64,000 bases of DNA, from positions 1,736,001-1,800,000 of the forward strand of contig NC_021182.1 of assembly GCF_000389635.1 (NCBI RefSeq). The letters are read 5' to 3'. The first letter of the stretch is position 1. Each line of letters opens with the position of its first letter. A program made the position numbers and the translations under genes. The notes below the pieces were generated by a model. It was given only the letters and a program-made list of their open reading frames with translations, did no database searches and was not told the origin of the DNA. Below, one piece after another: positions 17,371 to 25,788 of the stretch. This DNA is from Clostridium pasteurianum BC1. GTDB taxonomy: Bacteria > Bacillota > Clostridia > Clostridiales > Clostridiaceae.

Positions 17371-17585
17371 ATAAATGCGGTGGAGCATCGTAAAAGAGGG
17401 ACTTATAAAAAATAAATTTGTAAATAAAAGGTAATCAATTTAAAATCTGAAAATAGAGTGAATATTATGATAAATTAGAGTCATATGTGTAATGTTAGAG
17501 AGCCATTATGTTCATTTGAAAGAGCCACTGTGTTCATTTGAGAGGCCACCGTTTAGCGGTGACCTGCAAATATCTTGATAATTAA

Positions 17586-18332
17586 TTATTCTTCATGTAA
17601 TCCATGACGTTCTCTCATTGAAATTTTTCCATCAATAAATATAGTGTACGAATCGTGAATTATACGATCGAGAATAGCATCAGCTAAAGTATCTTCTCCA
17701 ATCTTTTCGTACCAGCCTCCAGGTGCAAACTGTGAACAGAAGATTGTTGATCCATTCTGATGCCTTGCCTCGACTATTTCAAGTAAATCACGGACTTCTG
17801 TACCTTTTAAAGGTACAAGTAGCCATTCGTCTAAAATTAGAAGGCTAACATTTTTATATTGCTTAATTACTTTCTTAAAGATACCTTCTCCTCTTGCTAC
17901 AGTTAATTCATCAAGTAAATCTGGAAGGCGTACATATTTAACTGTATAATAATTACGGCAAGCAGCTATACCTAAAGCACAACCAATGTACGACTTTCCA
18001 TTACCTGATGCACTCATAATTATTACGTTATGCTTATCTTGTATATAGTTACAAGAAGCCAATCTGGTAATTTGTGATTTATCCAATTTTCTATCTGAAT
18101 GATACTCAATATCTTCAACACATGCTTGATTAAAGCGAAAATCTGCTTTTTTAATTAATCTACTTAATTTATTATTTTTACGCCTGGACCATTCTAAGTC
18201 AACAATAAGACCAAAACGTTCCTCAAAACTTAATTCTTGATACGAAGTATCCTGTAATTGTTCTCTGTAGGAATCAGCCATTGATACTAAACGCATTTCG
18301 TTTAATTTAGCTATTGTAGTTTCATTTACCAT
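17586..18332 (-). CDS. istB: IS21 ATP-binding helper protein
   Basis: A 248-residue DnaC-like AAA+ ATPase that helps the IstA transposase choose and use target DNA. Walker A SASGNGKS lies near residue 108, Walker B LLILDEW near 162, and the IstB N-terminal region (LNEMRLVSMADSYREQL) is intact. The start codon overlaps the istA stop by one base, the usual coupled arrangement. Full length, so probably functional. Confidence 0.94.
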   Translation of the reverse strand: MVNETTIAKLNEMRLVSMADSYREQLQDTSYQELSFEERFGLIVDLEWSRRKNNKLSRLIKKADFRFNQACVEDIEYHSDRKLDKSQITRLASCNYIQDKHNVIIMSASGNGKSYIGCALGIAACRNYYTVKYVRLPDLLDELTVARGEGIFKKVIKQYKNVSLLILDEWLLVPLKGTEVRDLLEIVEARHQNGSTIFCSQFAPGGWYEKIGEDTLADAILDRIIHDSYTIFIDGKISMRERHGLHEE

Positions 18333-19882
18333 TATTTATTCCCCCCATAATAACCAGAACCTCTGGTAAAGCCAAAGGCTGTAGAATTGCTGCTTTTGAC
18401 ATCTGATGCTTTGATTTCTTCATCAATTATTTTATCTTGTCCAGTTTTTAATATTGTTTGAACACTCTTGTAACTTGGGCTTGGTGTATATGATAAAGCT
18501 TTCTTGCAAGCAGCCTCCAATCGGCTTACAGAATATTTATCTGCAAGTTTTAAAAGTGCCATACAAGACTTATAACCTTGTTGTTCAATACGATGTAAGG
18601 ATAGAATTGCTTTAACAGTTAAGGCGGTATTGCTGCCAATACTTTCTGCCCATGATATAAATCTTTCTGAATTCCATGTAGTATATTTTTGATGATTTTC
18701 TGGCATATGCTCTACTATAGTACTATACTGGCCTTGACGGCCGTGAAGTTTTACATGCGAAGCAATGCGGTGGTTATTAAAAAATACTTCTACAATATTT
18801 TTGGTAATACGGACATCAACTTTATGTTTTATATATTCATATGGAACTGAGTAATGCATTTTTTCAACAGATATGTGATAATTAAATTGTACGGTTACTG
18901 TCTTCCATGTAGCTAACTCGTATGGAGCCGCAGGCAATGGTATGAGTGCAGATTTCTCTTCTTCCAGAAATACACTCAACCTGCTTCCTGGTTTCTTTTG
19001 AAAATGTTTACTATTAAACTCATATAATTTTGTACGAATGGATTCATTTAATTCCCGTAATGAAAAAAATTCTTGATTACGGAGGGAGGCAATAATCCAT
19101 GTTGATATGATTCCTACAGAACCTTCTACATTAGGTTTATCTTTTGGTCTTCTAACACGGGCAGGTATTACTGCTGTATTATAATGTTCGGCCATTTCAT
19201 GATAAGTTTTGTTGATTACAGGATTATACCATGAAATTTTTTCGACTCCAGTTTTAAGATTATCTGGAATTAAGATTCTGGTAACTCCACCGAAAAACTT
19301 ATAGGCATTTACATGTGCCGTGATCCAGCACTCCTGATTTTGAGATAAGAATGCTTCCGCATAAGAATACTGACTGCAAGATAAGACTGATACAAAGACA
19401 TATGCATCAATAAATTTCCCTGTTACATTATCAATAATTTTAGCAGTTTGACCAGCCCAATCAACTTCAAGTTGTTCACCTGGTTTATGATTAATATGCA
19501 TTGTGGCTTTTTTAGTGTTAGCATATTTACGGTAATATCTACAAAATTGACTGTACATAAGTGGTATTTCATTACTCAGCCGGCATTGTTCACAGTATTC
19601 ACTCCATAAAAGACTTAGAGTAACACCATTCTTAGCCATTTCCCTATGAATATATTCACAGTCAGGTATCTTTCGAGAAGTAGGAAGGTTTTTTTCTGGC
19701 AACAAAATATTTTGTAGTTCATCATCATGAAGATCTTTTTGAAACGGCCACGATATACCACATTCATCAGCACGCTTTAGTACAGAAGCTACAGTATTTC
19801 GTGAACATTGACAGCTTGAGGCAATCCCACGCTGGCTTATACCTTGACTATGCAGTCGAAGTATCTCGCGATATTTGGTCAT
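18332..19882 (-). CDS. istA: IS21 transposase
   Basis: A 516-residue DDE transposase. The N-terminal helix-turn-helix (GISQRGIASSCQCSRNTVAS) is at about residues 14-33. The catalytic core begins EQLEVDWAGQTAKI (first Asp), continues with ILIPDNLKTGV (second Asp) and KPNVEGSVG (Glu). A beta-barrel region and basic C-terminus follow. Length and order are those of IS21-family IstA. The reading frame is unbroken. Confidence 0.94.
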   Translation of the reverse strand: MTKYREILRLHSQGISQRGIASSCQCSRNTVASVLKRADECGISWPFQKDLHDDELQNILLPEKNLPTSRKIPDCEYIHREMAKNGVTLSLLWSEYCEQCRLSNEIPLMYSQFCRYYRKYANTKKATMHINHKPGEQLEVDWAGQTAKIIDNVTGKFIDAYVFVSVLSCSQYSYAEAFLSQNQECWITAHVNAYKFFGGVTRILIPDNLKTGVEKISWYNPVINKTYHEMAEHYNTAVIPARVRRPKDKPNVEGSVGIISTWIIASLRNQEFFSLRELNESIRTKLYEFNSKHFQKKPGSRLSVFLEEEKSALIPLPAAPYELATWKTVTVQFNYHISVEKMHYSVPYEYIKHKVDVRITKNIVEVFFNNHRIASHVKLHGRQGQYSTIVEHMPENHQKYTTWNSERFISWAESIGSNTALTVKAILSLHRIEQQGYKSCMALLKLADKYSVSRLEAACKKALSYTPSPSYKSVQTILKTGQDKIIDEEIKASDVKSSNSTAFGFTRGSGYYGGNK

Positions 19883-20067
19883 TATATGACCCCCTTTGAA
19901 TTTATTTACACTGTAAATTAGTGTATAAATTCATTATACCTGGAATTTTTATTAGTGGCTCTGATAAATGCATACGCTGGCTCTATATTATGCACATAGT
20001 GGCTCTCATATATCGGAATGATGGCCCTAAATCAAAATATTATTCAAATAGAGTGAGGAGTAAATTT

Positions 20068-20646
20068 ATGGAAAGAGTTGAACCTATAAGATCAGAGAAA
20101 AAAATTAAGGATCTGAAAAAGTATCTTTTGGGATCAGGAAATATGAGAAATTATGCTTTGATTGTTTTGGGGCTTAATACGGCTCTTAGGATTTCAGATA
20201 TACTTTCACTGACCTGGGAGGATGTGTATGATTTTGAAGAAAAGGAAGTTAAAACCCATGTTTACATAAAAGAACAAAAAACAGGGAAGGATAAAAAGTT
20301 TCTTTTAAATAAAAATGCGATAGATGAGCTTTTAAAGTATAAGAGGAAACTCAAAGATATAAATTCTTCAGACTATATATTCAGCAGCCGCAACGGACAA
20401 AATAAAGCCATAACAAGATATATGGCCATAAAAATAGTGAAAGAGAGTTGTTCAGCAGTTGGAATAAAAGAGCATGTAGGCTGCCATTCACTTAGAAAGA
20501 CCTTTGGATATCATTCATGGAAGAAGGGAGTGCCTGTTCCGGTGCTCATGGAGCTGTTCAATCATTCTACCCAATCAATAACCAAGCTTTATCTTGGGAT
20601 CTCACAGGATGATATTGATGATGTTTACCGTCTAGTTGAATTATAA
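20068..20646 (+). CDS. Tyrosine recombinase (short integrase)
   Basis: A 192-residue protein consisting mainly of the catalytic domain: ALRISDILSLTWEDV holds the first arginine, CHSLRKTFGYHSW the His-x-x-Arg, LFNHSTQSITKLYLG the last histidine and the nucleophilic tyrosine. There is no arm- or core-binding N-terminal domain, as in small clostridial recombinases. GTGAGGAG at 20053-20060 sets the start at ATG 20068; the upstream open frame comes from IS21 end sequence. A second, broken copy of this gene is split between 52737-52795 and 63694-63793. Confidence 0.9.
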   Translation: MERVEPIRSEKKIKDLKKYLLGSGNMRNYALIVLGLNTALRISDILSLTWEDVYDFEEKEVKTHVYIKEQKTGKDKKFLLNKNAIDELLKYKRKLKDINSSDYIFSSRNGQNKAITRYMAIKIVKESCSAVGIKEHVGCHSLRKTFGYHSWKKGVPVPVLMELFNHSTQSITKLYLGISQDDIDDVYRLVEL

Positions 20647-20878
20647 ATACTAGTTTTAAACAATGGTAAAAAATGATACTATTATACAGGGAATTACAAC
20701 GAACTATTAATATTATGAGAACTAAAATATTTTCGCGTCAGCTTAGGTTAACAATAAAATATAATAAAATTAGTTCCATAGATATAGATTCATTCTCATT
20801 TTGATGATTTTATTTAAACATTCTCAATTTGAAATTAATAATGTATCGTTTGGATACCTTCATAAAGTTTTTTATGTA
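20647..20878. other. Intergenic region without recognised features
   Basis: AT-rich sequence between the recombinase and the minus-strand DUF3842 gene. I see no clear terminator or repeat. Confidence 0.3.
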
Positions 20879-21295
20879 TTATATGCTATTATTTTTTATA
20901 TCAAGTACAATCTCTTCAATTATATCTTTGATTTGCAGATTTCTTGTGCCTGGTATATAAATACCATGCTTTTGTAGTGGAAATATATATTTAGTGCAAT
21001 CCATATTAAATATTGATTTTGAGATCAGGGGTGTAATCTCTCCATTTATATCACTACTACAAATTATTCCAATTGGTCCTATTATACTATCAATTTTATT
21101 TGTTTTACAAAACGAACAAATAGATCTTTCGCCACTTATACCAACATTTGCACCAGACCTTACCATATTTGAAGTGGCAAATGTATTTGTACCAAGTGCA
21201 ATTATATAAACATTATGGGCTATTTCTTTGCGAATCTTTTTTATAATTGCTTGTCCAAGACCTGCTCCTTGTGCATCTATTACAGCAACTTTCAT
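20879..21295 (-). CDS. DUF3842-like protein
   Basis: A 138-residue protein starting MKVAVIDAQGAGLGQAIIKK at ATG 21295, with GGAGGCAT just upstream. It has a Rossmann-type beta-alpha-beta start (VAVIDAQGAGLG) and conserved-looking ALGTNTFATSNMVRSGAN and GPIGII segments, which I recognise from clostridial proteins labelled DUF3842. The function is unknown; the glycine-rich start suggests nucleotide binding. It is divergent from hypB and may share its promoter region, so a link to metal or hydrogenase metabolism is possible but unproven. Two cysteines in CSFCKTN could bind metal. Confidence 0.7.
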   Translation of the reverse strand: MKVAVIDAQGAGLGQAIIKKIRKEIAHNVYIIALGTNTFATSNMVRSGANVGISGERSICSFCKTNKIDSIIGPIGIICSSDINGEITPLISKSIFNMDCTKYIFPLQKHGIYIPGTRNLQIKDIIEEIVLDIKNNSI

Positions 21296-21451
21296 AGTAA
21301 TGCCTCCATAAATAAAATTTATAATACAATGATATTTATTTTTATATCTATGAGCTTTATTATATAATAAAATAGAGATATGTTCTATTTGCAATACAAA
21401 AACAAAATTGCAAAGTAGGTTAAATTTTAATGAATTTGGGAAGGTAAATAA

Positions 21452-22111
21452 ATGGAAATTAAGGTTGTAAAGCAGATCTTAGAATGGAATAAAGACTGTA
21501 GTAATGAAATTAAAGAAATTTTGAAAAACAAAAATGTATATTTAATAAATGTCATGGGGTCACCTGGTACAGGAAAAACAAGTTTAATAATAGAGTTTAT
21601 TAAGAATTTAAAGGATAAATATAATATTGCAATAATTGAAGGTGATATAGCAGGACAAGTGGATGCTGAAAAGATTGATTCACTTGGAATTTCCGTTGTT
21701 CAACTTAATACCGATGGAGCTTGCCATTTAGAAGCTATGTCAATTAAGAATGTGTTAGAATATTTCGACTTAAATGAAATAGATATAATTCTTATTGAAA
21801 ATATTGGTAATCTTGTATGCCCAGCAGAATTTGATATTGGTGAGGATATGAAAATTGCTATTTTAAGTATTCCCGAAGGTGACGATAAAGTTGAAAAATA
21901 TCCTTTACTGTTTTCCAGAGCTAATGCAATTGTGCTAAATAAATATGATATGATGCCATATTTTGATTTTGATGATGAAAAGGTAGAAAGGAATATTAAA
22001 CGCTTGAATTTTGCATCAGATGTGTTTAAAGTATCATCAAGAACAGGTGAAGGTTTAAATTCACTTGTTACATATATTGAGGACAAAGTAAAAACAAGAA
22101 TTAAAAAATAA
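21452..22111 (+). CDS. hypB: HypB GTPase, nickel insertion for hydrogenase (copy 1)
   Basis: A 219-residue SIMIBI-class GTPase that helps load nickel into [NiFe] hydrogenase. Walker A GSPGTGKTS is near residue 37. The metal-site region DGACHLEA and the downstream IENIGNLVCPAEFDIGED are present, followed by NKYD, the guanine-specificity motif. The His-rich N-terminal tail seen in some HypB proteins is absent. A second HypB (36828-37487) sits inside the hydrogenase operon. This copy is followed by a nickel transporter, suggesting a nickel-supply unit. Confidence 0.92.
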   Translation: MEIKVVKQILEWNKDCSNEIKEILKNKNVYLINVMGSPGTGKTSLIIEFIKNLKDKYNIAIIEGDIAGQVDAEKIDSLGISVVQLNTDGACHLEAMSIKNVLEYFDLNEIDIILIENIGNLVCPAEFDIGEDMKIAILSIPEGDDKVEKYPLLFSRANAIVLNKYDMMPYFDFDDEKVERNIKRLNFASDVFKVSSRTGEGLNSLVTYIEDKVKTRIKK

Positions 22112-22216
22112 AGTTAGTATTTACAAATTAGAAATCATATAGTACTATAAATTTGTATATTACGAGGGTATACGTTTGTTAAAAAATTTAATAAATACAC
22201 AATTTTTGATTCATAG

Positions 22217-22269
22217 CCACGAAGGTTGATTGCTTTAAACAGTTATCAATTTTTGTGGTTTTATTTTTT
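22217..22269 (+). terminator. Terminator after hypB
   Basis: CCACGAAGGTTGAT (22217-22230) pairs imperfectly with ATCAATTTTTGTGG (22245-22258), followed by a T-rich run. It separates hypB from the nickel transporter gene, which then needs its own promoter or read-through. Confidence 0.6.
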
Positions 22270-22381
22270 GTTAAATTTTAAGGAGGGATTAATAAATTAT
22301 TTTATACAGCTTGAATTATATTTAAATAACAAATCTGTTCTACAGCAATACTATTTTTGTATTTAAAGGGAGGAATTAAAA

Positions 22382-23389
22382 ATGAATTTGCAGCTAAAAA
22401 ACCAGCCTAAATGGCTTCGTTATGGCATTATAGTAGCAATATTACATATAATAGGAATAATACTTTTATTAACAAATGCCCAGAAGTATCCTCAGATCAT
22501 TGGATTTGGCTTTCTAGCATATACATTTGGATTAAGACATGCTTTTGATGCAGACCACATAGCAGCAATCGATAATACAGTTCGTAAATTAGTACAACAA
22601 AAAGAAGAACCTACAGGTGTTGGATTTTTCTTTTCACTAGGACATTCTTCTGTAGTATTTGTTATGTCGGTGCTCACTGCTTTTTCAATGAAATGGGCTC
22701 AAAATAACATTCCTCAAATAAAAGAAGTTGGTGGTGTAATTGGGACAACAGTATCTGGAGGATTTCTTTTACTTATAGGAATACTCAATTTGTATATATG
22801 GTTTGATATTTACAAAATTTTTACAGGTATACGTAGAGGTCAATATAATGAAGAACATCTGGACGAGCTTTTACTAAACCGTGGCTTTATCTCACGTTTT
22901 TTGGGTTCATTTTATCGTTTTATTAATAAAAGCTGGCATGTATATCCACTTGGCTTTTTATTTGGTTTAGGATTTGATACTGCCTCTGAAGTAGCGCTTT
23001 TAGCCATCTCGGCGAACGCAGCAACCCAAGCTATTCCAGCTACTTTAATAATATCTTTACCAATTCTTTTTGCTGCTGGAATGAGTCTAATGGATACCGC
23101 AGATGGAATTTTTATGACTACCGCATATAATTGGGCATTTTCAACACCTTTACGTAAAATATACTATAATTTATCCGTAACTGGAATATCTGTAGTAGCA
23201 GCGTTATGTATAGGATTTATTGAATTAACTCAGATATTAACACCTAAGCTTGGATTAAACAGTGGTTTTTGGCAATGGATTCAGGACCTTGATTTTGGTA
23301 GTATTGGATATTTGTTAGTTGGTTTATTTATCATATCTTGGGGATTGTCTTATTTAATGTGGAAGATATTACGTTTAGAAAATGCATAA
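22382..23389 (+). CDS. nixA: NiCoT-family nickel/cobalt permease
   Basis: A 335-residue membrane protein with about eight helices that imports nickel or cobalt. The family signature RHAFDADHIAAIDN (HX4DH) is in helix II at about residues 52-65. LGHSSVVFVMSV and LGFDTASEVALL are further conserved stretches. AAGGGAGGAAT precedes the ATG. It lies downstream of hypB and in a region that also encodes a [NiFe] hydrogenase, so nickel is the likely substrate. A 5' fragment of a related gene survives at 44827-44880. Confidence 0.93.
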   Translation: MNLQLKNQPKWLRYGIIVAILHIIGIILLLTNAQKYPQIIGFGFLAYTFGLRHAFDADHIAAIDNTVRKLVQQKEEPTGVGFFFSLGHSSVVFVMSVLTAFSMKWAQNNIPQIKEVGGVIGTTVSGGFLLLIGILNLYIWFDIYKIFTGIRRGQYNEEHLDELLLNRGFISRFLGSFYRFINKSWHVYPLGFLFGLGFDTASEVALLAISANAATQAIPATLIISLPILFAAGMSLMDTADGIFMTTAYNWAFSTPLRKIYYNLSVTGISVVAALCIGFIELTQILTPKLGLNSGFWQWIQDLDFGSIGYLLVGLFIISWGLSYLMWKILRLENA

Positions 23390-23603
23390 GTAACTATATA
23401 ATGCATTTAAGTCTGTTTACTATCTAGATGAAATAGTAGACAACATCTTGTCACTAAAAGTAAAGTACATATTAAAGCAGTATTGTAAACCACAACATAA
23501 GTTATAGAAGTAAAGTTGTATCTATTTACAGTTACTTTACAGTTGTTTAGATGCTAGAATTCTTCACATAAGCGACGTAATTTTCTTATGTTACGCATTA
23601 AAT

Positions 23604-23646
23604 AAAAAATTCGCTTCCATTTTTTATAAATAGAAGCGAATTTTTT
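23604..23646 (+). terminator. Bidirectional terminator
   Basis: AAAAAATTCGCTTC pairs with GAAGCGAATTTTTT around a 15-base loop. It lies downstream of the nickel transporter and of the facing minus-strand holin gene. Confidence 0.8.
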
Positions 23647-23652
23647 ATATTT

Positions 23653-23679
23653 TTAGCTTGATGGCTATATGGTATCACC
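23653..23679. mobile_element. Lone IS231-like end
   Basis: TTAGCTTGATGGCTATATGG plus TATCACC matches the right terminal repeat of the IS element at 61662-63420, with one change. It sits immediately after a terminator hairpin. No matching left end or transposase is near. Confidence 0.6.
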
Positions 23680-23783
23680 TATACTCATAGAATTATAAAA
23701 TATTAGCAATTCAGATTTATATCTTTAATCAAAGTAAAAAAGTTCTTCAAATTTTTTACCTAGTCATATAAACTAAAAATTTA

Positions 23784-24155
23784 TTAATTAAATTTGCCCT
23801 TATTAATTTCACCAGCAATAGTTTGTCTTAAGAAATCTATTTCTTCTTGAGTTAAATATGGACATTTTCTTTTTAATTCACGATTAAATATAGTAATCTT
23901 ATTATCAATAACATTAGTAGCTATTTCTTTTACTCTAAAGTGTTCTTCAACTATATTCCATATATCCAAAGCAAACTTCTTATCTTCATTATACTTTGTT
24001 ATTCCTATATTTTTAATTAGTTCATTGTTTTTTAACTTTATGAAATTAATAATATGGGTTGATAATATAGTAATAACAACACCTATTATGGAAATTATTG
24101 ATTTTATAATTATAGATAATACTTGATTATCTATTTCTTTTAACATATTAATCAC
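23784..24155 (-). CDS. Holin, phage LL-H-like
   Basis: A 123-residue protein with one N-terminal membrane helix (SIIIKSIISIIGVVITILST) and a charged helical C-terminus, the arrangement of LL-H-type phage holins. Its neighbours are a UviB/BhlA-like holin and a sigma factor, so it probably belongs to a release module for a toxin or bacteriocin rather than to a whole phage; no other phage genes are nearby. Family call is by topology and context. Confidence 0.6.
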   Translation of the reverse strand: MINMLKEIDNQVLSIIIKSIISIIGVVITILSTHIINFIKLKNNELIKNIGITKYNEDKKFALDIWNIVEEHFRVKEIATNVIDNKITIFNRELKRKCPYLTQEEIDFLRQTIAGEINKGKFN

Positions 24156-24185
24156 TCCATCTTCTTAATATTATTATTAAGAAAT

Positions 24186-24422
24186 TTAATCCTTATTTTT
24201 TTTATCTATATGTTCTCTAATTATAATAATATTTTTTTTTACATCTTCTATTGCCTCAAATTCTTTTGTTAAATTTAAAATTATATTTTGATAATTTTTC
24301 TCTCTAATCTCTTGATTTAAGTCCCTTTTTTCTTGAGCTTTTAAAATATAATATATTAATATTACAGATAATAATGCCCATATTCCTTGAGATGCAGCTA
24401 GTTTTAATACATCACTTTCCAT
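24186..24422 (-). CDS. BhlA/UviB-family holin-like peptide
   Basis: A 78-residue protein: KLAASQGIWALLSVILIYYILK membrane helix at residues 6-27, then a charged coiled-coil tail EKRDLNQEIREKNYQN. This is the pattern of BhlA/UviB, small holin-like proteins associated with bacteriocin release in Bacillus and Clostridium. The C. perfringens plasmid pIP404 has uviA (sigma factor) followed by uviB beside a bacteriocin gene, and here the same two functions are adjacent and co-directional. Confidence 0.75.
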   Translation of the reverse strand: MESDVLKLAASQGIWALLSVILIYYILKAQEKRDLNQEIREKNYQNIILNLTKEFEAIEDVKKNIIIIREHIDKKNKD

Positions 24423-24441
24423 TTTGATTTAATTCACCACA

Positions 24442-24981
24442 CTATTCAAGAGCTACTTTCCTTAAATTATTTAAAGCCCTGTTTTTTATTCTATTTACAG
24501 ATTGTCTAGATATATTTAGTTGTCTCGCCAAATCAACTTCCGATATATTACAAATAAAAAGTTTATTTATAATATCATGTTGATATTGAGATAGCTTGTC
24601 TAATAAAGCGTTTAAAAAAATACAATTATCTATTAAATCTTGACTTTCTTCTGTTGTATTTTTTAAAAGAATATTTATATCTAATTCTGTTTCTTTATTA
24701 GTTATCTCTATATGTTTCTTAGAGAGTCTAATATATTTATGTCTAATAGAAGTATTAATATATCCAATTATATATTGTTCTTTTTTCAAAGCATCATTTG
24801 TGAATATAGGAATAGCTCTTATTGTTTCTATTAAAGCTATTATTAAATCGCTATTTGCACCATCATAATTTAGTTTTCTACTATATTTTTTTATTAATGG
24901 ATTAAATTTTTCTATAATAGCTAACATAGAATCCTTATTGTCTAATTGTGCTTCTTTTACTAAATTAAATAAATTTCTCAT
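24442..24981 (-). CDS. UviA/TcdR-like alternative sigma factor
   Basis: A 179-residue sigma-70-family protein with region 2-like sequence (KYSRKLNYDGANSDLIIALI) and a region 4 helix-turn-helix (SEVDLARQLNISRQSVNRIK). Length and composition fit the small clostridial group (UviA, TcdR, BotR, TetR) that switch on toxin or bacteriocin genes. It is first in a minus-strand operon with two holin-like proteins; GGAGGGG precedes the ATG. The regulated toxin or bacteriocin is not visible next to it, so either it has been lost or the sigma factor acts on a distant gene. Confidence 0.75.
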   Translation of the reverse strand: MRNLFNLVKEAQLDNKDSMLAIIEKFNPLIKKYSRKLNYDGANSDLIIALIETIRAIPIFTNDALKKEQYIIGYINTSIRHKYIRLSKKHIEITNKETELDINILLKNTTEESQDLIDNCIFLNALLDKLSQYQHDIINKLFICNISEVDLARQLNISRQSVNRIKNRALNNLRKVALE

Positions 24982-25693
24982 AAAACCCCTCCATTTTTTA
25001 TATTGATACTATATAAGAAGGAGTTTTTGGTATTATTTGTAACCTGTTTTTACAAATTTATTATAATTAAATTAACAAATTAATTTAATATAATAGTAAA
25101 ATAATTTACTATCATATTATAAAAATAATGTTAAATCTAAATAAATTTGATTTTATGATATTTGTTATATGAAAGAATAATCATCTAAAATCAAAACTTA
25201 AATGGATAGTTAGATTCTTTAATGAAATCAGAAACAGATATATATTGAGGTGTTATCAATATTGCTTATAGAAACTACATTAAGAGATATGATTAATAAA
25301 ATATTTAATTTTCACTCATCCTAATACAATAAATAGTGAACAATGACATAATTATATAAATTACTGATATTAAATAACATTTAATTTAAACCTTTTACAC
25401 AAAATCTTACCTTTTGTGAATATATGGCTTGTAAATGGCCATTTTACTTATTTTTATACAGTAAATAATGGTTTGAAGCTGTTTTTTACACGAATCATTG
25501 CTATATCTCAATTCAAGAAAATGCTAATGATTCTCTTATTAAAGAGTTATTAATTTGCAGAAATAGTGTTAAAAAAGATAATATTCAATGAATTTATAAG
25601 TATACTCAAAGTAATGTACCTATTGAGATTATTTTTAAAACTGTAAAAGTTGCTTAAGGGGAACTCTAAATATATACTGTAAAAATTTGTATT
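24982..25693. other. Gene-free region, partly decayed coding sequence
   Basis: About 710 bases with no intact gene. It must hold the sigma-factor promoter at its left edge. CACAAAA (25398) pairs with TTTTGTG (25412). GTAAATGGCCATTTTAC at 25431-25447 is nearly palindromic. From about 25500 to 25655 a broken frame (NDSLIKELLICRNSVKKDNI then PIEIIFKTVKVA) suggests a degraded gene that I cannot name. Confidence 0.35.
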
Positions 25694-25731
25694 AAAGTTC
25701 CTTCATTTATAATTATAAATAAAGGAACTTT
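25694..25731 (-). terminator. Terminator of the multicopper oxidase gene
   Basis: AAAGTTCCTT and AAGGAACTTT form the stem around an AT-rich loop. It lies 58 bases past the minus-strand stop codon. Confidence 0.7.
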
Positions 25732-25788
25732 AACTTTCTCTACACTTCTTTTGAAGGTTCTATTATCAGATTTTGTAATTTAATGTTT

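Larger units (their letters stand above)
17493..20034. mobile_element. IS21-family insertion sequence
   Basis: About 2.5 kb carrying istA and istB. The left end starts TGTTAGAGAGCCATTATG and holds further copies of the unit GAGCCACTGTGTTCATTTGA. The right end, read inward, starts TGATTTAGGGCCATCATT and contains repeated GAGCCACTATG and GAGCCAGCG units. Multiple terminal transposase-binding units are typical of IS21. I see no convincing target duplication. The element ends 33 bases before a recombinase start codon. Confidence 0.85.

Noticed and set aside
17485-20042. Target-site duplication of the IS21 element
   Set aside because: Flanks TGTAA on the left and AAATA on the right do not match; no duplication of 4-8 bases could be supported.
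22112-22381. Nickel-responsive riboswitch before the nickel permease
   Set aside because: The visible hairpin is a simple terminator; none of the repeated GGnnAG/GCnGCC-type features of NiCo riboswitches is present.
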